Shown here one piece after another: positions 9,155-17,866 of a stretch of 64,000 nt of DNA (position 1 is the first letter of the stretch; the number at the start of each line of letters is the position of its first letter). The stretch lies in NCBI RefSeq assembly GCF_000243415.2, contig NZ_AGJJ02000003.1, positions 124,001-188,000 on the forward strand, read 5' to 3'. The notes beneath the pieces were generated by a model that did not search any database, was not told the origin of the DNA, and worked only from the letters and a program-made list of their open reading frames with translations. The translations under genes were made by a program, and so were the position numbers. Source of the stretch: Mycolicibacterium tusciae JS617 (GTDB lineage Bacteria; Actinomycetota; Actinomycetes; Mycobacteriales; Mycobacteriaceae).

Positions 9155-9472
9155 ATGCAGAAAGGCACCCTCTACATGGACTACGGGCTCAGGCTGTTGA
9201 CCGATCCCACCGGCCGGATCACCCTCACCGGCTGGGCCGAAACCGGCACCAGCGCCACCGACCCCGACGCCCCGGTCCGCACCGATCACTGGCCGACCTA
9301 CGACCTCTGTGAGAGCCGCGAGCAATTGCCCGCACGTCTTCAAGAACTTGGGCTAGATCTCGCGCCCGGGGCCGATCTCAACGACCTCGACAAGGCCTGG
9401 GATGTCTACGTCCGCCACCCCGATATCGCCGCCCTCAAGACCGCGCTCGACCGCCAGAGGTCCGCCCGGTGA
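9155..9472 (+). CDS. Hypothetical 105-aa protein behind a leader ORF
   Basis: No domain recognised; acidic small protein with one cysteine. Upstream lies an 11-codon ORF (9120-9155, MLLDTHHSEQC) with an AAAGG ribosome site whose stop overlaps this ATG as TGATG, so translation is probably coupled. An in-frame ATG two codons earlier (9149) is the alternative start. It is 48 bp after the cutinase and probably in the same transcript. Confidence 0.6.
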   Translation: MQKGTLYMDYGLRLLTDPTGRITLTGWAETGTSATDPDAPVRTDHWPTYDLCESREQLPARLQELGLDLAPGADLNDLDKAWDVYVRHPDIAALKTALDRQRSAR

Positions 9473-9886
9473 CAGGTCGAACTCTGCCTGCGCCAGCCCG
9501 CGCCAATGGCTTCCGGCCGACCCATCGGCGGGCGTCGCGATCCATCGTCAGCGGGTGTTCTCAATGGCGGTTGACGGTGCCTGCCGCGGCTTCATTGGCG
9601 CCTGGCCAAGGGTGCGCACCACGGCGCACAGAGGCGCGCCAGCGGCGGCTCAGGGGCGGCGGGCAGTGACCTGTTCCTCCGTGGGTGCCGTCAACGAGAA
9701 GGATGGATGTGGGGCTTCGCTCAGCGCTCCCGGACCGGCCTGCGCCGCATCTCGCCGGAGCCGCGCCATGGGTGCGCCACCCACCCCGCGGCGCGTTCGA
9801 TCCATTTCTGCTGAGGACAACAGTGCAGGTGGTTCCACCATGCTGCTCGGCCTCTCCGAACACCTTCGCCACGCCTGGGTCAGACC
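9473..9886. other. Gene-free stretch
   Basis: Several frames are open on both strands but all look Arg/Pro/Ala-biased. I see no convincing gene, terminator or repeat. Confidence 0.4.
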
Positions 9887-10387
9887 ATGATCACGGGCTC
9901 CAAGCACTACGCCCGACTGTTCTGGTCACTGCTGCCGCCATGGGCCGCTCCGGTCGCCGACCCATGCGAAGACCCACACGAAACGGTGACGGTCGACGGT
10001 GTAGCCCTGGACCTGGCGATCGCTCCATTTATCGTCGATCTCTGGCGGCGCGGGATCGCCACGTACAACTCCTGCCAGGGAGACCCCGGCCTCTACCGGT
10101 TGCACGCATCCCGGCATCCGGCCGAAGGCGCACCGACCGGCAATCCCTACGCGGCCTACCTCACGGTGGACGACCTGGACGCCGCCCGAGCAGTGGCCGA
10201 GATTCTCGCCCCGCCAGCTCAGAACTTGGTGGCCTTCAGCGCGGACGGAGTTCCTGACGGGCGATGGTGGTTTGTGCACTTCCACCCGTCCCTGCTGCGG
10301 CAGTGGCTCGCCGCCCGACCGCCCCACCGTGCCCTTGGCGCCCCGCTAGACAACGACAGTTCGGTGCGGGCCGTCCGAGGGCAATAG
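9887..10387 (+). CDS. Hypothetical 166-aa protein
   Basis: Contains a pattern seen in many plasmid and phage proteins: an acidic strand, then PFIVDLWRRGIATYNSCQGD (about residues 47-66), and WWFVHFHP near the end. I cannot assign a function. It lies in a short gene run before a VapBC pair, separated from it by about 70 bp. Confidence 0.6.
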   Translation: MITGSKHYARLFWSLLPPWAAPVADPCEDPHETVTVDGVALDLAIAPFIVDLWRRGIATYNSCQGDPGLYRLHASRHPAEGAPTGNPYAAYLTVDDLDAARAVAEILAPPAQNLVAFSADGVPDGRWWFVHFHPSLLRQWLAARPPHRALGAPLDNDSSVRAVRGQ

Positions 10388-10420
10388 GTGCGTGTCGGGC
10401 CGAGGCTCAGACCCGGATGT

Positions 10421-10457
10421 GTACACGACGTGCTACACGGGACTACCATGTGCTACA
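10421..10457. promoter_or_regulatory. Candidate VapB operator/promoter
   Basis: GTGCTACA occurs twice, at 10430-10437 and 10450-10457, exactly 20 bp apart (two helical turns), next to TGTGTACACG. The second copy overlaps the vapB start, fitting autorepression by the antitoxin and a leaderless or short-leader transcript. Confidence 0.5.
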
Positions 10458-10717
10458 TGAAAAGCTACGGTGTCCGCGAACTACGACAGAATGCGTCCAT
10501 GGTTCTGCGTGAAGTCGCCGCCGGCGAAACCGTCGAGATCACCAGCAACGGCCACCCCGTCGCACAGATGATCCCGGCCGCGCACGACCCGTGGACCGCC
10601 CTGATCGCCAGTAGGGAAGTCACCCCCGCCCGCACCGGACCGGCCAGCATCCTCAGTCGGCCACCACGCCACTACAGCCCCGCCCCCGCACCGGCCGCCC
10701 AGCAGGACCTCCGGTGA
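10457..10717 (+). CDS. Type II antitoxin, Phd/YefM-VapB type
   Basis: 86 aa. The N-terminal KSYGVRELRQNASMVLREVAAGETVEITSNGHPVAQMIP is a classic Phd/YefM-fold DNA-binding antitoxin; the Pro-rich C-terminal 40 residues would bind and block the toxin. ATG at 10448 is an alternative start three codons earlier. Its stop overlaps the PIN toxin start (GTGA), giving a coupled pair with the repeated GTGCTACA boxes just upstream. Confidence 0.85.
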   Translation: MKSYGVRELRQNASMVLREVAAGETVEITSNGHPVAQMIPAAHDPWTALIASREVTPARTGPASILSRPPRHYSPAPAPAAQQDLR

Positions 10718-11115
10718 TCTACCTCGATGCCACCGCCATGATGAAACTCATCGCCCACGCCCCCGAATCCCAGGCCCTCACCCAGTACCTGAGCGCCCAC
10801 ACCGACACCGCCTGGATCACCTGCGCCCTGACCCGCGCCGAGCTGCTCCGCGCGACCGCCACCCTGCCCGCCGAAGCCACCGAGCACGCCCACCACGTCC
10901 TGGCCGGCATCGACACCGTGGGCGTCACCGATCGACTCCTCGACGCAGCCGTGGCCCTCACCCCCGCACCGGACCGCACCACCGACGCCCTGCACATCGC
11001 CTCAGCACTCAGCGCCGGCCCTCGGCTACGCACCCTGGTCACCTACGACCCCGATCTTGCGCGAGCCGCCACCGCCCACCACATCACCACCGTCCGCCCC
11101 GGAGGTTCACCGTGA
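10714..11115 (+). CDS. vapC: VapC-family PIN ribonuclease toxin
   Basis: 133 aa, normal VapC length. Acidic residues of the PIN active site are visible: D5 (IYLDATA), E43 (TRAELLR), D91 (TTDALHIA) and D107/D109 (TYDPDL). It should cleave tRNA or rRNA when free of antitoxin. GTG start overlapping the antitoxin stop. The next gene starts inside its last codons, so the operon continues into a membrane-protein gene. Confidence 0.85.
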   Translation: MIYLDATAMMKLIAHAPESQALTQYLSAHTDTAWITCALTRAELLRATATLPAEATEHAHHVLAGIDTVGVTDRLLDAAVALTPAPDRTTDALHIASALSAGPRLRTLVTYDPDLARAATAHHITTVRPGGSP

Positions 11116-11495
11116 TACGCGCCCTCGTCACCGCGGCGCTGCTGGCCGGCACCGCCATCCACTTCGGCGTCGACCCCAATATCGCCCTCGGCTACGCCCT
11201 GGTGCTCACCGTCACCCTGTGGTTCCTGTGGCCGCCGGTGCGCGTCATCACGCGCCTGATCCGGCGCCGCCGCCGCCGCAGCCAGCCCCACCGCAGCCCG
11301 GCCCGGGTCACCCCGGCCGCACCGCAGCTGACGCAGATCAATCACCACCATCACTACTACGGCGGCCTGCCGCCGGCGGCAGCCCCGGCGCCGCGGCCCG
11401 ACTACAGCCGCCCAGCGCTCCCGCTGCGCACCGAGGGCCAGAAGCGGCACGACGAGATCTACGACACCATCATCGACATTGACGAGACGCCTTGA
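11112..11495 (+). CDS. Small membrane protein with basic and His-rich tail
   Basis: 127 aa. One long or two short hydrophobic helices in residues 3-47, then a block of eight arginines, then INHHHHYYGG and a Pro-rich tail ending in acidic residues. The topology is a short anchor with a cytoplasmic tail. GTG start overlapping vapC by 4 nt; its own stop overlaps the next gene by 4 nt. Function unknown. Confidence 0.65.
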   Translation: MIRALVTAALLAGTAIHFGVDPNIALGYALVLTVTLWFLWPPVRVITRLIRRRRRRSQPHRSPARVTPAAPQLTQINHHHHYYGGLPPAAAPAPRPDYSRPALPLRTEGQKRHDEIYDTIIDIDETP

Positions 11496-12418
11496 CCATG
11501 ACTCCTGACGAGCCGCAGACCGACCAAGCCTGGGAGAACCGGCGCCTGATCCTGGCCTCCCTCGCCCCACGCACGGCCACCCGCCCAGCTCGCCGCGGCG
11601 CCGCCACTGACATCGACGAGAGCCTCACCGACGCCAGCGGCGACCCCGCCAAGAAGCCGTGGCTGCTCACCCGGGGCGTGCGGGCATCCGGTCGGGCCGC
11701 GGCCGCCGGCGGGCGCGCGTTCAACAAGAGGGTGCCCCGCGAGAACCGGGCCCGCGTCGCCGTCCTCACCGCCGCGGGCATCGTCGTCCTGCTGGTCGCG
11801 TTGACCGGCGTCAACTACCTGACCACCGAGGTCAACCCGGCCGCCGCACCCACCAATGCCACCGCGGCGCCGCCCCCACCGCCCAGCCAAGCACCGCTGC
11901 GGCGCGACACCATCCTGAGCGGTGTCACCGCCAAGGACGTCTGCCCACGCGACCCGCTCTACAGCGATTCCAATCGCGCGTTCGACGGCGACTTCAACAC
12001 CGCCTGGGTCTGCACACGCGTCAAGAATCAGGACGGCCAGCAGCTTCAGGTCGACTTCGGCCGCCAGGTCACCCTCACTCAGATCCGCGCGATCGGTGGC
12101 TTCGACGCCACCGCTCCCGACGGCACCGACCAATGGTCCAAGCACCAGCTCGTCACCAAACTCGAGGTGTGGTTCCCCAAGGACCTGCGCCGCGATCCGG
12201 TGACCATTGACACCGGCGGCGTCCGCGACTGGCGGTTCATCACCCTGAACCCACCCGCCACCGTCAGCACGCTACTGATCCGGGTCGCCGAAACCTCCGA
12301 CCCACCAACACCGGCGACCAGCGAGACCACAGCACCCAACCCGGACGAGGTGACCTCGGTGGCGATGTCGGAAATCCAGTTCATCGGCATCGACGGCATC
12401 ACCGCACCGACCACGTAG
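11492..12418 (+). CDS. Membrane-anchored discoidin-like glycan-binding protein
   Basis: 308 aa. A cytoplasmic N-terminal 85 residues, one membrane helix (about 90-110), a Pro/Ala linker, then an extracellular jelly-roll domain of F5/8 type C or NADase-type glycan-binding kind: DSNRAFDGDFNTAWVC and LQVDFGRQVTLTQIRAIGG are typical, ending with MSEIQFIGID. The fold usually binds cell-wall sugars. It is in the same overlapping gene string as the previous membrane protein. No enzyme domain is present. Confidence 0.7.
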   Translation: MTMTPDEPQTDQAWENRRLILASLAPRTATRPARRGAATDIDESLTDASGDPAKKPWLLTRGVRASGRAAAAGGRAFNKRVPRENRARVAVLTAAGIVVLLVALTGVNYLTTEVNPAAAPTNATAAPPPPPSQAPLRRDTILSGVTAKDVCPRDPLYSDSNRAFDGDFNTAWVCTRVKNQDGQQLQVDFGRQVTLTQIRAIGGFDATAPDGTDQWSKHQLVTKLEVWFPKDLRRDPVTIDTGGVRDWRFITLNPPATVSTLLIRVAETSDPPTPATSETTAPNPDEVTSVAMSEIQFIGIDGITAPTT

Positions 12419-12628
12419 CCATCCACGCGCGGTGTCCAGGTGAGCCCTTATCCTGAACCGGTGCCGCCGCGGCGGCCGGACTCCCGATCGGAACGGATCG
12501 CCCACGTCGATCCGCACCACCATCTCGGGACAAGACCCACGGGGTTTCCGCGAACCACCCACCGAAGACGTCGCACCGCAGATGTGGGCTGCACGCGGCG
12601 ACCACCTTTGGACGGGATGTGATTCGCG

Positions 12629-13627
12629 ATGACCGACAACAACGGTTTCAAGGCCAGAGCACGCAAGCACCAGAAAGCTACGGGGGACTCCTACACCCGG
12701 GCGCTCCGCCAGGTCGACCGCGACCGCGCAGCGTCACCGACGCCGGACACCACTCGCACGCTGCTTAATCTGCTCCAGGACTGCACTGCCGATCCCGCGC
12801 ATCCGCCCCTGCGGGTTCCGCTCGGCCAGCAGCCCGACGGCCGCCCCGTGTGGCTCGACCTCCGCGAGGAATCCGACGGCGGCCACGGCCCGCACGGGAT
12901 CATCACGGGCGTCGGAGGCGCCGGAAAATCCGTCGCCCTGGCGTCGCTTGTCTTCGCCATGTGTGCCCAGTACACGCCCGACGTCGTGCAAGTCATTCTC
13001 GCCGACGCGCAACAGCACAGCGCCTTCCATAGTTTCGCCGGCTATCCGCACGTCGCCGCGACATTCACCAATCTGGAGGACGACGCCGCCGCGGCGACTG
13101 AGTTCGTCGACAGCATTCGCGCCGCCTTCGACGTGCGCTCCCGCGCCTTGCGCGACGTCGGCATGCGCATCGACGGCGCACCCCTCGGTCACATCAGCGA
13201 GTATCACGACGCCCGCCGCGCTCTCGGTGCGGACCTGCCGGCGTTGCCGTACGTCATCGTCGTCATCGACGACGTTCCTGCCCTGCTGAGGAGCAATCCG
13301 GACCTCAAGACGCACCTCGACAAGCTCACGCGTCGAGGTCGTGCAGTCGGCGTCCACCTGGTGTGCACGGCCGGTAGTCACTCGGCGGCGTTTCGCACTC
13401 TCGTCGGCGAGAACCTCACCTGGCGCATCGCCTTCCAATCCGCCACCGAAGCCGAATCTCGATGGGCGATCGGCACCACTGACGCGGCGCACATCCCCGC
13501 CGACCGGCGTGGGTTCGGCTACTTCGTGCCCGGGCCAGGCGCGCCGCCGATCCCCTTCCAGTCCTTCCACCCGCCTCGCTCCGTCATCGCAGCAGCGGGG
13601 CGACGCCTCGCCGGCGGAGGGCAGTGA
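12629..13627 (+). CDS. Solo EccC-like FtsK/SpoIIIE ATPase domain
   Basis: 332 aa. Matches one ATPase domain of EccC, the motor of mycobacterial type VII (ESX) secretion: PLGQQPDGRPVWLDL, then Walker A GVGGAGKS (about residue 90), the ILADAQQHSAFHSF...PHVAATFTNLEDD segment where EccC has DFKGG, Walker B VIVVIDDV, and the RAVGVHLVCTAG sensor strand. EccC proteins normally carry three such domains plus membrane helices; here there is one and no helix, and no other esx/ecc gene is nearby. It could be a detached regulatory subunit or a DNA/protein translocase of a mobile element. Confidence 0.75.
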   Translation: MTDNNGFKARARKHQKATGDSYTRALRQVDRDRAASPTPDTTRTLLNLLQDCTADPAHPPLRVPLGQQPDGRPVWLDLREESDGGHGPHGIITGVGGAGKSVALASLVFAMCAQYTPDVVQVILADAQQHSAFHSFAGYPHVAATFTNLEDDAAAATEFVDSIRAAFDVRSRALRDVGMRIDGAPLGHISEYHDARRALGADLPALPYVIVVIDDVPALLRSNPDLKTHLDKLTRRGRAVGVHLVCTAGSHSAAFRTLVGENLTWRIAFQSATEAESRWAIGTTDAAHIPADRRGFGYFVPGPGAPPIPFQSFHPPRSVIAAAGRRLAGGGQ

Positions 13628-13628
13628 C

Positions 13629-14123
13629 ATGGTGGCGATCAACTCCGACCGGATGGTCAGCGTCACCGCCGCCAAGCCCAAATTGAATGCGCTCGTCGGC
13701 GATGCTCACGAAGGCTTCATCACCCACATCGTCACCCACGGCCAGGTGGCGGCCCACCTCGTTCCCGCGTCGACCCCCATCATCGACGACCCCATCGCGA
13801 TGCAGTACATGGTGTCGGCCGTCATCGCGCGCGACACGACCCCCGAGGTGTGCGCTCGTAGATTCACCTCCGACGGCCGGTTCACCATCGACGGCAGCAG
13901 CGGTGTCGTCCGCGTTCTTGGCTGGGCGTGGCGCACCGATCCCTCCACGCTGTTCATGCCGATCCTCAGCGAGTACATCGCCGCGCTGTCCACTACCGCC
14001 GGGCGAGCACTCACCCTCGCCGACATCCAGTCCGGCATGGCCCAGGGGCTCGCTGCCGGCGTCTTGAGCCGAAGCGAAATCGTCGCCGCACTCGCCTACG
14101 CCGGCGAACACTGGCACGCCTGA
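13629..14123 (+). CDS. Phd-like N-domain fused to unknown C-domain
   Basis: 164 aa. Residues 5-45 (RMVSVTAAKPKLNALVGDAHEGFITHIVTHGQVAAHLVP) look like a Phd/YefM antitoxin fold; the remaining 120 residues are unrelated and helical. ATG starts 1 nt after the stop of the EccC-like gene. It may be a transcriptional autoregulator of that pair rather than a true antitoxin, as no toxin follows. Confidence 0.6.
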   Translation: MVAINSDRMVSVTAAKPKLNALVGDAHEGFITHIVTHGQVAAHLVPASTPIIDDPIAMQYMVSAVIARDTTPEVCARRFTSDGRFTIDGSSGVVRVLGWAWRTDPSTLFMPILSEYIAALSTTAGRALTLADIQSGMAQGLAAGVLSRSEIVAALAYAGEHWHA

Positions 14124-14208
14124 CACTGCACGCGCCCAACAGCGCAGATTGCGCCACCGCCCCGTCAGCGAACCGTGCGCCGTCGGGTCCCGCGCGTACC
14201 GTCGAAAG

Positions 14209-14304
14209 GTGCCAAACCGCAGGGCCAAGATCGCCGTGCGCGACCCCGCGTGCGCGCCGATGCTGGCCACTCTGGGCGCCCCGCGGACAGGCGCTGGCCA
14301 ATGA
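14209..14304 (+). pseudogene. Decayed copy of the ligase 5' end
   Basis: From GTG 14209 a 31-codon frame reads VPNRRAKIAVRDPACAPML...GAGQ then TGA, almost the same as the first 31 residues of the ligase at 14994 (VPPRRPRIAVRDPVFAPML...GAGQ). The DNA upstream also matches (GCGTACCGTCGAA). The copy stops at a TGA overlapping the next start codon, so this is a fragment left by duplication or by replacement of a ligase gene. Confidence 0.75.
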
Positions 14305-14519
14305 GCAACGACGAGTCCGACCTGGCGCAGGCCTTCCGCCTGCTGGCAGCGTTGCAAGACAGCATCGTTCAGACAACGAGGATGATCGAGAAGTGCGAGC
14401 GGCAACGCCCCCCTCGGACTCCGCCAGGACCGCAAGAGCGGGCGTTGCGTCGCGAACTTTCCGAGGCGCACGGTCACGTCAACCGCATCTATGAACGATT
14501 CCCCGAGACGCGGCCATAG
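14301..14519 (+). CDS. Small helical protein, 72 aa
   Basis: Charged, helix-forming sequence (AQAFRLLAALQDSIVQTTRMIEKCE and RALRRELSEAHGHVNRIYERF), likely a two-helix coiled coil. The ATG overlaps the TGA of the ligase fragment, so it may now be translated by coupling to that fragment's start. Function unknown. Confidence 0.55.
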   Translation: MSNDESDLAQAFRLLAALQDSIVQTTRMIEKCERQRPPRTPPGPQERALRRELSEAHGHVNRIYERFPETRP

Positions 14520-14585
14520 CTCTGATGCGGAAGTCCGACGCGAATGTGCGCAGTCCGACACCGGCCACCACCTCGATGTGCCGCT

Positions 14586-14936
14586 TCATGACGTGGGGTG
14601 CGCGAACGGTATCGCGCTGGCGACGATCGCCACGACCATCCCGGTTTCCGACCCGGACTCATGCATCTCACCCGGGAGCCATGTGGCTGCCTGACCTTGA
14701 GTGATCGGCACTCTGGTGCCACTCTCGCCGGCAACCCAGCCCGACCCGTCGACCACCGCGAAAAGTTGATGCATTCCGGCCCTGTGACGCCCCAGCTGCC
14801 CACCAGGACCGCACCAAGCGATATGCACCCGAAGCTCTGCACCCGCGGTCATTCGGGCGAGCTGACACATCTCGACGCCATGGCTGCCGTGCTCGTCGCC
14901 ATCCAGGTCACCTCGCGGCAGCTCGACGAAATCCAT
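14586..14936 (-). CDS. Cupin-fold protein
   Basis: 116 aa. A single cupin domain: motif 1 region GGQLGRHRAGMHQLFAVVDGSGWV (His residues as metal ligands) and motif 2 region ITQGQAATWLPGEMHESGSETGM. Such small cupins bind metal and small ligands or act as stress sensors. It is divergent from the ligase (starts 58 bp apart), so they may share a regulatory region. The opposite strand is open but lacks family features here. Confidence 0.75.
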   Translation of the reverse strand: MDFVELPRGDLDGDEHGSHGVEMCQLARMTAGAELRVHIAWCGPGGQLGRHRAGMHQLFAVVDGSGWVAGESGTRVPITQGQAATWLPGEMHESGSETGMVVAIVASAIPFAHPTS

Positions 14937-14993
14937 GCCAGGCAGTGTCCCTCACCAAAGCTGGCTCTATCAGCGCGCGCGTACCGTCGAATC

Positions 14994-15986
14994 GTGCCCC
15001 CTCGCAGGCCCAGGATCGCTGTGCGCGACCCCGTGTTCGCGCCGATGCTGGCCACCCTGGGCACCCCGCGGACCGGCGCTGGCCAGGCGATTGAGTGGAA
15101 GATGGATGGGCAGCGGGCCACCGTTGTGGTCGACGACGAAGTGACCGTGTTCTCACGCAACGGGGCCGACGTGTCTCGATGTTTCCCTGAGTTGTCGGGG
15201 ATCGCCGCGGCCGTCGGTGGTCGTCGCGTGGTCCTCGACGGCGAGATCGTGGCCCTCGACGGCCAGGGCCGGCCGTCGTTCACCCAGCTGCAGCGCCGCT
15301 GGCCGCAACAACGCCGGCCGGGACCGGAGCTGCTGCGCGAGGTGCCCGTCCGACTGTGTGGCTTCGACGTTTTGGCCATTGACGGCCGCACCATCACCGG
15401 CGAGCCCTACGGGCAGCGCCGCGAGCTGCTCGACGCCCTGATGGTCGTCGAGAAGTCGCGGGTGCTGACCGTGCCCCGCGCCATGGTCGGCGTCGACCCG
15501 GCCGACGCGCTGCACGCCGCCGAGACCCACGGCATGGAGGGCATTTTGGTCAAGGCGCTCGACGCGCCCTACCTGCCGGGGGAGCGCAGCGCGTTCTGGG
15601 TGAAGCAGCCGGTCCGTGCGAGCTGCGAGCTGGCGATCGCCGGTTACTGGTGTGCCGGCGGGCCTGGTGGGCGCAGCAAGGTGGGCTCGCTGCTGATGGC
15701 CGGCCACGACGCCGCCGGAGACCTGGTGGCCATCGCTCAGGTCGGCACCGGGTTCAGCGAGAACACCCGCAGCCGTCTCTACGCGCTGCTGCACTCGATT
15801 GAGCAGCCGACGTCGCCGGTGGCCAACCGTGTCGAGATCCCGGGTGTTCGGTGGGTGGCTGCCCGCCACGTCGCCGAGATCGCCTATCGGGAGTATGTGC
15901 CGGGCCGCTGGCTTCGCCACACCTCGTTCAAGGGTCTGCGTGAGTCGGCGGATCCCGCCCGGATCCGCGTGCCCGAGTACGCATGA
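14994..15986 (+). CDS. ligC: ATP-dependent DNA ligase, LigC-like
   Basis: 330 aa. Adenylation motif I is EWKMDGQRATV with Lys35 as the nucleophile; VLDGEIVAL, GFDVLAIDG, MEGILVKA and FWVKQP give the remaining nucleotidyltransferase motifs; the C-terminal OB domain runs from about residue 220 (GSLLMAGHD...ARHVAEIAYREYVPGRWLRHTSFKGLR). Mycobacterial LigC proteins of about 350 aa seal nicks in excision repair. I place the start at GTG 14994, because the frame upstream is antisense to the cupin gene and the decayed copy at 14209 starts at the same codon. Confidence 0.85.
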   Translation: MPPRRPRIAVRDPVFAPMLATLGTPRTGAGQAIEWKMDGQRATVVVDDEVTVFSRNGADVSRCFPELSGIAAAVGGRRVVLDGEIVALDGQGRPSFTQLQRRWPQQRRPGPELLREVPVRLCGFDVLAIDGRTITGEPYGQRRELLDALMVVEKSRVLTVPRAMVGVDPADALHAAETHGMEGILVKALDAPYLPGERSAFWVKQPVRASCELAIAGYWCAGGPGGRSKVGSLLMAGHDAAGDLVAIAQVGTGFSENTRSRLYALLHSIEQPTSPVANRVEIPGVRWVAARHVAEIAYREYVPGRWLRHTSFKGLRESADPARIRVPEYA

Positions 15987-15990
15987 GGTG

Positions 15991-16173
15991 CTACTTCTCG
16001 CGCAGCCCGGCGGCGACGGCCAGGCCGGTGGCCACCACCGACAGCAGGGTGGTGTTGCCGATGTCGGCCAGGCCGTCGGTGCTGCCGGTGCGGGCCACGA
16101 CGTAGAAGCACAGCGTCAGGTACGCGACGCTGTGGACGGCCAGGATGAGGATGATGATGATGTTGGTCTTCAC
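15991..16173 (-). CDS. Small membrane protein with RTGSTxGLADIGN motif
   Basis: 60 aa, two hydrophobic helices (about 4-26 and 42-56) joined by a loop ARTGSTDGLADIGN. Nearly the same loop and topology occur in the 53-aa protein at 17867-18028 on the other side of the kinase gene. Conservation of the loop rather than the helices suggests it is the functional part. It lies 35 bp downstream of the kinase, same strand. Confidence 0.65.
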   Translation of the reverse strand: MKTNIIIILILAVHSVAYLTLCFYVVARTGSTDGLADIGNTTLLSVVATGLAVAAGLREK

Positions 16174-16208
16174 GCTAATTTCCGCGTGAAGTCGGCCCTT
16201 TCACAGGG

Positions 16209-17819
16209 TTACGAGTGCACAGACCACCAGCGATAGAGGCTTTCCATGGCGCGGCGGTCGGCCTGGACGACGTTGAGCAGCAGGTCAGAGTCGGTGGTCC
16301 ACGCGATGACGGCCTTGTCGCCGTCGATGCCGCAGTAGAGCGTCCCGGCGACGATGTTCGGGGTGGCGTTGCGCCGCCACGCACCCGGGCTCTGGATGTT
16401 GCCGGGGCACACGACGGTCGTCGACCCGCTCACCACGTCACCGAAAGCCGCCTGCAGCGCCGCCTCGTCGTCGGCCAACGTGAACGTCCCCGACGCGGGC
16501 CCGTCGGCGTCGGTGTTGGCCGCGCACGTCATCACGGCCCGCGCCCCGGCCGGCGCCGCGCTCGGATCGCAGCTGCCGGAGGGGTAGCCCGCCGGCAGCA
16601 GGCCCATCAGCTCCTCTTGGGCTGCGGTGTCGACGGTCGCCGTGGGCTGCGGGGCGGCGGTGGGTGCCGGCTCCGACTCCCGCATCACCAGCATGGCGAT
16701 CAGTACCCCGGCGGCCACCGTCAAGACCCCCGCCACACTCCACAGCACCACGACGGGGTTGACCTTCGGGGCCTGCGGGCGCGGCCGGCGCACCTTCTGG
16801 GCCGGCCGGAAATCGGGTAGCTCACCACTGAACCGCTGCCCGCCGGCGGGGACCTCTGCGGCCAGCCCCGCATAGCCCGGAGGTGGGGGAGGCGGCGGAA
16901 GGGTGGGGCGTGGCCGCGCCGACGGACCATCCGGCATGGCGCGGTACGGCGCCGCTGCGCCAGCTGGCGGCGCAGCCTGGTGCACCGCCGCGGCCGCTGC
17001 CGCGGCGAACTCGCGCGCCGATCCGAACCGCTGCGCCGGATCCTTGGCCAACGCCCGGGCGATCACCGCATCGAGATCCGGCGTCGCCCAGGGCAGGTGA
17101 TCGGAGACCCGGGGCTGAGGCTGCGCCAAGTGCGCGCGAACGGTGCCGACCGCATCCCCGGCCTCAAAGAACGGCTGCCGTCCAGTCAGCAGACGGAACA
17201 GCGTGCACCCCAGCGAGTAGAGGTCAGCGCGCCCGTCGACCGCCAGCCCGTTGATCACTTCCGGAGCGGAGTAGGCCAGCGTCGCGGTGAACGCACCGTC
17301 GATCGCCCGGTCGGAATCTTCGATCGGGCGCGCGACGCCGAAGTCACTGAGGAACACCCGCTCCCCGTCGCCGACCTCCCCGCTGAGCAGCAGGTTGGCC
17401 GGCTTCACGTCGTGGTGCACCACGTTGCGCTGATGGGCGTAATCCAACGCCTTGGCGACCTCGCTGACGATGTGGATCGCGCGGTGCGGGGTCATCGCGC
17501 CGGCGCGCAGCGCGTCCTCGGCGTCGGTGCCGTCCACGTACTGCAGCGCGATCCAGAGTTGGCCGTCGGTTTCACCACGGGAGTAGACCGAGACGATGCC
17601 GGGGTGATCGAACTGGGCCACGATGTCGGCCTCGCGGGTGAACCGCTCGCGGAACGATCGATCGCGCGACATCTCTGGGCTGAGCACCTTGAGCGCGTCA
17701 TAGCGCGGCAACGTCGGATTCTTCGCCAGATAGACCGTGCCCATGCCGCCGGTACCCAGGACGCGTTCGATGCGGTACCCCGCCACCACTGACCCCACCT
17801 CGATCATGGTGTCAAGCAT
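16209..17819 (-). CDS. Membrane Ser/Thr protein kinase, PknH/PknE-like
   Basis: 536 aa. Kinase domain residues 14-275: Gly loop [10 protein letters not shown] (21-30), catalytic Lys44, loop [10 protein letters not shown] (Asp137), DFG at 159-161. The usual HRD is HHD, so it lacks the arginine that links activation-loop phosphorylation to activity. A Pro-rich linker, one membrane helix (about 365-390) and a Cys-containing extracellular sensor ending LYRWW follow. Such kinases sense envelope signals. ATG 17807 is an alternative start; the open extension upstream is not kinase-like. Flanked by two paralogous small membrane proteins, which may be partners. Confidence 0.85.
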   Translation of the reverse strand: MLDTMIEVGSVVAGYRIERVLGTGGMGTVYLAKNPTLPRYDALKVLSPEMSRDRSFRERFTREADIVAQFDHPGIVSVYSRGETDGQLWIALQYVDGTDAEDALRAGAMTPHRAIHIVSEVAKALDYAHQRNVVHHDVKPANLLLSGEVGDGERVFLSDFGVARPIEDSDRAIDGAFTATLAYSAPEVINGLAVDGRADLYSLGCTLFRLLTGRQPFFEAGDAVGTVRAHLAQPQPRVSDHLPWATPDLDAVIARALAKDPAQRFGSAREFAAAAAAAVHQAAPPAGAAAPYRAMPDGPSARPRPTLPPPPPPPGYAGLAAEVPAGGQRFSGELPDFRPAQKVRRPRPQAPKVNPVVVLWSVAGVLTVAAGVLIAMLVMRESEPAPTAAPQPTATVDTAAQEELMGLLPAGYPSGSCDPSAAPAGARAVMTCAANTDADGPASGTFTLADDEAALQAAFGDVVSGSTTVVCPGNIQSPGAWRRNATPNIVAGTLYCGIDGDKAVIAWTTDSDLLLNVVQADRRAMESLYRWWSVHS

Positions 17820-17866
17820 GCGGCACGCGACGGCCACAGTGGGCAAACGCCCCGCCTCCCGCATGG

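Noticed and set aside
8365-9343. Long minus-strand frames opposite the cutinase
   Set aside because: Gly/Ala/Val shadow frames typical of high-GC coding DNA; cutinase triad is on the plus strand.
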